A DNA stretch of 53,411 nucleotides from Candidatus Liberimonas magnetica. GTDB taxonomy: Bacteria; Elusimicrobiota; Endomicrobiia; Endomicrobiales; JAFGIL01. The notes beneath the pieces were generated by a model, which saw only the letters and a list, made by a program, of their open reading frames with translations, searched no databases and was not told the DNA's origin. How positions within the stretch are numbered: position 1 is the stretch's first letter; each line of letters opens with the position of its first letter. A program made the translations under genes and the position numbers. Positions 49,398-53,411 of this stretch are shown one piece after another. The stretch covers positions 1-53,411 of the forward strand of contig JAJAPY010000023.1 in the NCBI GenBank assembly GCA_020523885.1. Direction: 5' to 3'.

Positions 49398-49619
49398 ATG
49401 TGCAAACCAAAAGATGGCGATTCAAAGACCCCTGAAATAAGGAAAAAAGGTGGATATCAACCAATTACAGAAGGTTACCAGCCTATCGTAGCAGAGAAAC
49501 CTATAACTTTAATACCTGAAGGTGGTTCAGGTGAAAGTAGTTCAGATAATTCTGGTGCTGGTTCCGATACTACAACTAATAGTGAAGCAAATAATACTTC
49601 AAAAGATAAAAAGAAATAA
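49398..49619 (+). CDS. Small low-complexity protein with GYQP repeats
   Basis: 73 aa; AAAGGAGAAAAAAA lies directly before the ATG. The N-terminal half repeats GYQPI (GGYQPITEGYQPIVAEK), and the C-terminal half is Gly/Ser/Asn/Thr-rich and Lys-ended. It is probably intrinsically disordered. I recall similar GYQP proteins beside DUF6338-type genes, which supports a two-gene functional unit carried by one cassette. No signal peptide or membrane segment. Confidence 0.7.
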   Translation: MCKPKDGDSKTPEIRKKGGYQPITEGYQPIVAEKPITLIPEGGSGESSSDNSGAGSDTTTNSEANNTSKDKKK

Positions 49620-49622
49620 TTA

Positions 49623-49684
49623 TTCTAACAAATCAATCTAGTGGAATTTGACTCCGACAAATTCTCTGATTTCGGATGTTGTAG
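49623..49684 (+). repeat. attC site 5
   Basis: R'' TTCTAAC (49623-49629) and R' GTTGTAG (49678-49684). The stem GAATTTG-actccga-CAAATTC extends outward with an extrahelical T. The TGATTTCGGATGTT half is as in the other sites. Confidence 0.75.
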
Positions 49685-49721
49685 AATTCTGAGGACAATA
49701 CTTAATATAAGCAAAGATTGA

Positions 49722-49770
49722 GTCATATTCTATAAATTGACGTGTTCTTAGAGAAGCAGTCTATAGATAG
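49722..49770 (+). repeat. Type-2 array repeat, copy 3
   Basis: GTCATATTCTATAAATTGAC hairpin, then TTCTTAGAGAAGCAG and the core TCTATAGATAG. It lies 38 bases after attC site 5. TTGACG and TATAGA could also be read as a promoter with a 19-base spacer. Confidence 0.7.
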
Positions 49771-49848
49771 ACTCAAACAGAGATAGCGGGTCGGTTAAAA
49801 CGTTAAGCTGTCCCCTAAATCTAGATAGTTAAATATTGGAGGCTGATT

Positions 49849-50127
49849 ATGGCAGAAAAAGTTGCAAAAGCTGGTGTGAAAAGAGAAGATGGTTTTCTTT
49901 ACTTTATTGATAAACAAGGTGATGTTTCCAAAGCGAAAATGGTAAGAGGCGGAAAGAAGGGTGGAAAGCCAACTAAGGTTGCGAGAGTTGGAGTCAAAAA
50001 AGCTGATGGTTATCTCTATTTTGTGGATAAAGCAGGCGATGTGTCTAGAGCAAAGATGGTAAGGAGAGGAAAACAGTTAAGGAAAGGAAAACATAAAGGG
50101 GACGGTAGTGGTGGTGGACGCCCATAA
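49849..50127 (+). CDS. Small protein made of two copies of a 35-residue repeat
   Basis: 92 aa; TTGGAGG lies 7 bases before the ATG. Residues about 4-38 and 43-77 are near-copies: KAGVKREDGFLYFIDKQGDV and VGVKKADGYLYFVDKAGDVS, each followed by a K(A/S)KMVR(G/R)G-like tail. The C-terminus is Gly/Lys-rich. The protein is very basic, so nucleic-acid binding is possible. I recall similar two-repeat hypothetical proteins in many bacteria, with no assigned function. It is followed 18 bases later by a membrane-protein gene. Confidence 0.8.
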   Translation: MAEKVAKAGVKREDGFLYFIDKQGDVSKAKMVRGGKKGGKPTKVARVGVKKADGYLYFVDKAGDVSRAKMVRRGKQLRKGKHKGDGSGGGRP

Positions 50128-50145
50128 TCCTGTGAGGTATGAAAA

Positions 50146-50583
50146 ATGTCAATTAAACGTAGGTTTACAAATGAAGGAGAAGCAGCAAAAGAAATATTTG
50201 ATGGGTTCAATTCTTGGTCCCAAGGCATATCATCCTACAGTATACAAACTATTTTTGCAATAATTGCAGCGAATTGGGCAGTTTATAAGGAAACATCTGA
50301 TATTATTTCTAACGAAAATGCAAAATGGTCAGTATTAATTTCAATTGGATTCCTTGGGCTTAATTTATTGTTGACGGGCGCGATGACTTTACTATATAAC
50401 AAAAGAATAAACTATATAGATGGTGATAAGGATCGATGGGCAAAAGAATTTGAAGCAGCTGAAAAACTAAGTTCCCCCTGGCCTTATAATAATTGTATAA
50501 ATAATTTAGGATTATTTATTCACATTATTAAAATTGTAATGCCAATAACTGCTGGCATATTGTTTATTTTAAGCGTTTATTGA
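50146..50583 (+). CDS. Hypothetical three-helix membrane protein
   Basis: 145 aa; TGAGGTATGAAAA precedes the ATG. Hydrophobic segments at about 33-46, 60-84 and 123-145 (WSVLISIGFLGLNLLLTGAM; IVMPITAGILFILSV). Between them is an acidic/basic cytoplasmic loop (DGDKDRWAKEFEAAEKL). No family recognised. It shares an interval between type-2 repeat copies 3 and 4 with the two-repeat gene and may be cotranscribed with it. Confidence 0.75.
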   Translation: MSIKRRFTNEGEAAKEIFDGFNSWSQGISSYSIQTIFAIIAANWAVYKETSDIISNENAKWSVLISIGFLGLNLLLTGAMTLLYNKRINYIDGDKDRWAKEFEAAEKLSSPWPYNNCINNLGLFIHIIKIVMPITAGILFILSVY

Positions 50584-50625
50584 ATCTGTGACCAAAAAGG
50601 GGCGGCAGTAAGATAGTTAAGCGAG

Positions 50626-50679
50626 ATTTTGACTATATCTATAAATAGTCAAAATTTTAGAGAAGCAGTCTATAGATAC
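50626..50679 (+). repeat. Type-2 array repeat, copy 4
   Basis: Perfect 11-bp hairpin ATTTTGACTAT-atctataa-ATAGTCAAAAT, then TTTAGAGAAGCAG and TCTATAGATAC. TATCTATA at the loop (50636-50643) is the exact reverse complement of TATAGATA (50671-50678), giving a possible H-type pseudoknot. Confidence 0.8.
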
Positions 50680-50704
50680 ATTATTTCATAAAAAAGGAAC
50701 TAAG

Positions 50705-51814
50705 GTGATTGAAAAGAAAACAATATTTGTTTTAGGTGCCGGTGCAAGTATGCCGTATGGCTATCCTTCAGGTGCAGAATTGTTGGATGCTTTAGTAGAT
50801 AAAAACATTATAAATGTATATCCAATTCTTGATTTAGGTGATGTTAATATTAATGTATTTAGGAAAACTCTGAGATATGCATATCCTTCATCTATAGATT
50901 ATTTTTTAATGCAAAACAAAGATAATCAGTCTTTCATTAAATATGGCAAGGCAGCGATAATTAGATATTTTCTAAAAAAAGAGTACAGAGATGCCGGGAC
51001 AAAAATCGGCGGAATTGAAGAATTGTCTTTACCAAGAAATAAGGATAATAAAGATGAAAATAAAAAATGGTACGGATATTTTTTTAACAATATATTGGCA
51101 ATGAAATCTTTCAAGGATTTGTTTAAAAACAATGTAACAATTGTAACTTTTAATTATGATAGATCTTTTGAGTGTTTTACTTATAATCATCTTAAGAATA
51201 CATATGGAGCATCAGATTTTGACATATATTTATTTTTTAAGCACATAAACTATTCTCATGTATATGGATGTATAGCTCCAATTTTTTATGTTGGAAATGA
51301 ACCATACTATGATTTTAGTGGAGATTTTAAAGAAGAAGATGACTTAAGGTTTATTTTTAATAATGATACGCATGCTTGGCAATATGGAAAAGTTTCGGAT
51401 GACACGCTAAAAAATTACTCAAGCGAAGCAGATAGATTATTATTGAATAGAATTAAGGTTATTGGAGAAGAAAGAGATTCAAAGACTCCAGTATTGTCGG
51501 AGGAAATTTTAACAGATGCACAATACCTATGTTTTTTAGGGTTTGCTTATGATGAAACAAACATGGACAGACTGAATTTAAAATTATTAAATTTAAAATG
51601 TCATGTTTCTGGAACTATTCTTGATATCCCTATTCATAAATTAGAGTATATTGCAAAATATTTTCTGAAAAATGGGAAGAAGAATAAACGATCAGAACAT
51701 TTTTACTATCTTATTAATGAAAAACGATTGGATTTAATAAAAGAAGATGATATTATCTCTTATTTTAAGTATAGATTTTATCCTATTATGGATGATCCAA
51801 ATTCCATACTTTAA
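50705..51814 (+). CDS. SIR2-like domain protein, candidate defence NADase
   Basis: 369 aa from GTG 50705 with AAAAAGGAAC upstream. The N-terminal FVLGAGASMPYGYPSGAELL is the Rossmann GAGAS loop of SIR2-like proteins, VTFNYDRSFE near residues 145-155 matches the TxNYDxxxE motif, and LCFLGFAYDETNM is the later strand. In phage-defence proteins (such as DSR and Thoeris ThsA) this fold degrades NAD+ on infection. No partner domain or recognised defence partner is adjacent. It is flanked by type-2 repeat copies 4 and 5, which suggests a mobile unit. Confidence 0.75.
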   Translation: MIEKKTIFVLGAGASMPYGYPSGAELLDALVDKNIINVYPILDLGDVNINVFRKTLRYAYPSSIDYFLMQNKDNQSFIKYGKAAIIRYFLKKEYRDAGTKIGGIEELSLPRNKDNKDENKKWYGYFFNNILAMKSFKDLFKNNVTIVTFNYDRSFECFTYNHLKNTYGASDFDIYLFFKHINYSHVYGCIAPIFYVGNEPYYDFSGDFKEEDDLRFIFNNDTHAWQYGKVSDDTLKNYSSEADRLLLNRIKVIGEERDSKTPVLSEEILTDAQYLCFLGFAYDETNMDRLNLKLLNLKCHVSGTILDIPIHKLEYIAKYFLKNGKKNKRSEHFYYLINEKRLDLIKEDDIISYFKYRFYPIMDDPNSIL

Positions 51815-51822
51815 ACGAATGC

Positions 51823-51870
51823 GACAATATCTATATTTTGTCAAAATCTTAAAAAAGCAGTCTGTAAATG
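51823..51870 (+). repeat. Type-2 array repeat, copy 5, diverged
   Basis: GACAATATCTATATTTTGTC hairpin, then AAAATCTTAAAAAAGCAG and TCTGTAAATG. The hairpin and the AAGCAGTCT core persist, but the TATAGATA match is lost. Confidence 0.65.
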
Positions 51871-51914
51871 TATTATTTTACAAATAACTCTTGCTTTGGG
51901 CTATATTAATAAGT

Positions 51915-51966
51915 ATAATGTGTCCGAATTAGCAAGCATAAAGTGTCCGACATTTGTCCGATGTCA
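51915..51966. other. GTGTCCGA repeats, possible insertion-sequence remnant
   Basis: AATGTGTCCGAATTAG, AAAGTGTCCGACAT and TTTGTCCGATG lie within about 50 bases. Repeated TGTCCGA words of this kind flank several transposon families. No transposase is present. The rest of 51871-52083 shows no gene. Confidence 0.35.
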
Positions 51967-52083
51967 TAGCAAAATAACGGTTATTTTTGAGTTTTCAGGA
52001 GTTGTCATAAGTTTCCAATTATTGCGGCCTTTTAGCTGTTTGTCGACGTAAATATAATACCCATAAAAACATTCTCGCAAAAT

Positions 52084-52155
52084 GCCGATGTAGCTCAGTG
52101 GTAGAGCAACCGCCTTGTAAGCGGTAGGTCGGAGGTTCAAATCCTCTCGTCGGCT
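52084..52155 (+). tRNA. tRNA-Thr (anticodon TGT)
   Basis: 72 nt. Acceptor GCCGATG pairs with CGTCGGC (one G-T), the anticodon arm CGCCTTGTAAGCG exposes TGT, and the T-arm is GGAGGTTCAAATCC. CCA is not encoded. Its last 18 bases recur at 52309-52326. Confidence 0.95.
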
Positions 52156-52326
52156 AATATTTATTATATCCTATCATTTTTTCAACCCTTTCCTTGTTTC
52201 CTGCCCCAGGTATTCCTCCTACGCCCAGCCTTCCCTAAAGCTTCGGTTGACGAGCAAGGCTTCGGAGGATTTCGCAAAAGGCAATTTAATTATTGAATAT
52301 GTGCTCAACAAATCCTCTCGTCGGCT
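52138..52326 (+). mobile_element. Small insertion duplicating the tRNA-Thr 3' end
   Basis: CAAATCCTCTCGTCGGCT occurs at 52138-52155 (3' end of the tRNA) and again at 52309-52326. The 153 bases between hold a CCTCC..GGAGG palindromic cluster and no gene. Duplication of a tRNA 3' end is the usual trace of site-specific integration; here only a remnant or a minimal element remains. Confidence 0.6.
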
Positions 52327-52495
52327 TTTTTTTACACCAATGAATCAAATATAGTTGAAAAAGCCGTATAAATATTGAAAAAAAAATCAAAAGAAAGCTT
52401 TATAAATAAATTTTCTTTCTTATTACGCTAAAACCTATCAAATTTTAAGCCATTCTTACAGATTTTACCAAGCCAAAATTTTATTTATAAATCAA

Positions 52496-52524
52496 TTGAC
52501 TTTTTTAAATTATTAATATATAAT
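52496..52524 (+). promoter_or_regulatory. Consensus sigma-70 promoter for the tRNA-tuf operon
   Basis: TTGACT (52496-52501), a 17-base spacer, and TATAAT (52519-52524). It precedes the tRNA fragment at 52573 and then tRNA-Tyr, tRNA-Gly, tRNA-Thr and tuf, all on the plus strand without another evident promoter. Confidence 0.75.
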
Positions 52525-52572
52525 AGCAAATCTATTACGTTAATATTATACGCATATTATGTATAATATAAG

Positions 52573-52622
52573 ACGAATGGCAGAGCGGTCTATTGCATCC
52601 GCCACTGAATCTAGGCGGACGG
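52573..52622 (+). pseudogene. tRNA-Tyr-like fragment
   Basis: GACGAATGGCAGAGCGG and TCTATTGCA copy the D-arm half of tRNA-Tyr (21 bases identical with 52789-52809). The sequence then changes to CCGCC-actgaatcta-GGCGG, which cannot form a seven-base anticodon loop, and there is no T-arm or acceptor partner. It is probably a decayed or hybrid copy. Confidence 0.6.
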
Positions 52623-52673
52623 GCTGCCAGCCAGATTTATCCTTATTTTACTTGTTCTTTTTTATTAATTTTT

Positions 52674-52793
52674 GGACGGATGGCCCTCCTTCGCTTAAAA
52701 GCTACGGAGGACTATCATTAAAATATTTAATATCTGTATTCGCTAAAGGGTGGTACGTGTCCATCGTAGCTTTAGCGAAGATGGACGGATGGC
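52674..52793 (+). mobile_element. 98-bp palindromic insertion at the 5' end of tRNA-Tyr
   Basis: GGACGGATGGC, the first 11 bases of tRNA-Tyr, occurs at 52674-52684 and at 52783-52793. Between them lie 98 bases whose ends are imperfect inverted repeats: CTTCGCTTAAAAGCTACG at the left and CGTAGCTTTAGCGAAG at the right. This looks like a MITE-like element flanked by an 11-bp duplication. Confidence 0.55.
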
Positions 52794-52866
52794 AGAGCGG
52801 TCTATTGCACCAGACTGTAAATCTGGCGGGCTACGCCCTTCGGTGGTTCAAATCCATCTCCGTCCA
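52783..52866 (+). tRNA. tRNA-Tyr (anticodon GTA)
   Basis: 84 nt with a long variable arm (GCGGGCTACGCCCTTCGG region). Acceptor GGACGGA pairs with TCCGTCC, and the anticodon arm CCAGACTGTAAATCTGG exposes GTA. The T-arm GGTTCAAATCC is intact. Confidence 0.95.
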
Positions 52867-52868
52867 CT

Positions 52869-52957
52869 TTTACAGTGAACAGTTACCAATGACCAGTGAC
52901 CATAACAACAAAGTCATGATTTTCGGTAACTGTTTACTGCTCACTGGTCACTGTAAA
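52869..52957. repeat. Interlocking inverted repeats between tRNA-Tyr and tRNA-Gly
   Basis: TTTACAGTGA pairs with TCACTGTAAA, CAGTTACC with GGTAACTG, and GACCAGTGA with TCACTGGTC across an ~89-base spacer. These can fold into one long arm in the tRNA precursor. Related words (GTAACC, CAGTGACC) recur between tRNA-Thr(GGT) and tuf. Confidence 0.65.
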
Positions 52958-52958
52958 T

Positions 52959-53029
52959 GCGGGAGTAGCACAGTGGTAGTGCGCTAGCCTTCCAAGCTAG
53001 TTATGCGGGTTCGATTCCCGTCTCCCGCT
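52959..53029 (+). tRNA. tRNA-Gly (anticodon TCC)
   Basis: 71 nt. Acceptor GCGGGAG pairs with CTCCCGC, the anticodon arm TAGCCTTCCAAGCTA exposes TCC, and the T-arm is GCGGGTTCGATTCCCGT. It has the usual place between tRNA-Tyr and tRNA-Thr ahead of tuf. Confidence 0.95.
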
Positions 53030-53092
53030 GATAACTACAGTACAAAGTGCTTAGTTCATAGTAACATCATAAAACTATCTGCTGATGTTATT

Positions 53093-53164
53093 GCCGAGGT
53101 AGCTCAGGGGTAGAGCACTCCCTTGGTAAGGGAGTGGTCGTGGGTTCAATTCCCATCCTCGGCT
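53093..53164 (+). tRNA. tRNA-Thr (anticodon GGT)
   Basis: 72 nt. Acceptor GCCGAGG pairs with CCTCGGC, the anticodon arm CTCCCTTGGTAAGGGAG exposes GGT, and the T-arm is GTGGGTTCAATTCCCAT. It is the last tRNA before tuf, as in many bacteria (Tyr-Gly-Thr-tuf). Confidence 0.95.
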
Positions 53165-53274
53165 TATAAAATTATAGAGAGGAAAGTATAAAACGTAATC
53201 CGTAACCAGTGACCCAAAACCCGCCCTTGCGGGTTACAGGTTACGAAAAGCGGGTTACGACTTTGGAGGATAGC

Positions 53275-53411
53275 ATGGCAAAAGCAAAATTTGACAGGAC
53301 AAAACCGCATGTAAACATTGGTACGATCGGGCACGTAGACCACGGCAAAACTACGCTGACAGCAGCGATAACAAAGGTATTGGAAAGCAAGGGGCTGGCA
53401 AGCTATATAAG
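53275..53411 (+). CDS. tuf: Elongation factor Tu, N-terminal part
   Basis: The first 45 codons are in the window; the gene runs off the right edge. The ATG at 53275 has GGAGGATAGC directly upstream. The sequence begins [20 protein letters not shown], then the P-loop [15 protein letters not shown] (residues 19-33), which identifies EF-Tu, the GTPase that delivers aminoacyl-tRNA to the ribosome. It is cotranscribed with the preceding tRNAs. The leader contains an AACCCGC/GCGGGTT hairpin near 53217-53236. Confidence 0.97.
   Translation, partial: MAKAKFDRTKPHVNIGTIGHVDHGKTTLTAAITKVLESKGLASYI

Larger units (their letters stand above)
46640..49684 (+). mobile_element. Integron gene-cassette array without integrase (CALIN)
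   Basis: Five attC-type sites separate four complete cassettes and one upstream partial one; every cassette gene points the same way as the sites. The R'' box of each cassette is complementary to the R' bases at that cassette's own 5' end: TTCGG with CCGAA, GTTAGGC with GCCTAAC, GTTAGAG with CTCTAAA, GTTAGAA with TTCTAAC. That is the pattern expected if each cassette once circularised. No tyrosine recombinase gene lies in the window. The left boundary is approximate, because cassette 1's 5' end is not resolved. Confidence 0.85.
52156..52782. other. Gene-free spacer between tRNA-Thr(TGT) and tRNA-Tyr
   Basis: 627 bases with no protein gene. It contains the duplicated tRNA-Thr end, AT-rich sequence (52330-52560), the sigma-70 promoter, the tRNA fragment and the 98-bp palindromic insertion. 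The long plus-strand frame from 52559 runs through two tRNAs and is not real. Confidence 0.75.

Noticed and set aside
46895-49684. CRISPR array
   Set aside because: The repeats are ~60 bases, lie 500-900 bases apart and enclose genes; there are no short unique spacers and no cas genes.
49722-51870. Type-2 repeats as further attC sites
   Set aside because: They lack GTTRRRY/RYYYAAC boxes and the within-cassette complementarity seen in the five attC sites.
52559-52987. Plus-strand frame of 142 codons
   Set aside because: It covers the tRNA fragment, tRNA-Tyr and part of tRNA-Gly; the apparent protein is translated tRNA.

Overview
The window most resembles a chromosomal segment of a candidate-phylum bacterium, probably Candidatus Omnitrophota (formerly OP3) or a close relative. 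The basis is an AT-rich Gram-negative gene set, an archaeal-type Ogg2 DNA glycosylase, TTG/GTG starts, many small palindromic intergenic repeats and, above all, one giant open frame. No 16S rRNA is present and the assignment was not tested by any search.

Region 1 (1-22268, minus) is one uninterrupted reading frame of at least 7,422 codons that runs off the left edge. It starts with a signal peptide and strings together modules that normally occur in separate proteins: an N-terminal His-rich domain, tandem phosphofructokinase-like units, two copies of a ~220-residue unknown module, a PD-(D/E)XK-like segment, a HAD-like domain, a B12-binding/radical-SAM unit, HEAT repeats, a caspase-like domain, a membrane HExxH peptidase, a protein kinase and a class-V aminotransferase-like domain. 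A small membrane-anchored gene and a strong hairpin-plus-T-run lie just in front of it.

Region 2 (23-36.5 kb) is mostly ordinary. It holds tRNA-Arg, an Omp85-like barrel, Ogg2, an AI-2E-type permease, a cyclic-nucleotide-binding protein, YbaB, a secreted HEAT protein, a multi-GAF histidine kinase, a DnaA-like ATPase lacking the usual first and last domains, a glycosyltransferase, deoC, a TPR protein and tpiA. Region 3 (36.8-44.7 kb, plus) is a compact, partly overlapping gene string: TPR protein, aroE, PIN-TRAM protein, ispD, ispF, GyrI-like protein, cysS, rlmB and a GT-C glycosyltransferase. Two diverged copies of a ~165-base, five-arm structured element sit directly upstream of tpiA and of the PIN-TRAM gene, in the sense direction, with compensatory changes in their stems.

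Region 4 (45.0-51.9 kb) is accessory DNA. After a PIN toxin/antitoxin pair comes a gene-cassette array with five integron attC-type sites; R boxes are complementary within cassettes and there are extrahelical bases in the stems. No integrase is in the window, so it looks like a CALIN (cassettes lacking an integrase). A second, unrelated ~50-60-base repeat with a hairpin and possible pseudoknot occurs five times around the array, including both sides of a SIR2-like defence candidate.

Region 5 (52.0-53.4 kb) is a tRNA cluster, Thr(TGT), Tyr(GTA), Gly(TCC) and Thr(GGT), leading into tuf (EF-Tu, cut by the right edge). A textbook sigma-70 promoter, a tRNA fragment and two small palindrome-bearing insertions flanked by tRNA-derived direct repeats lie in it.
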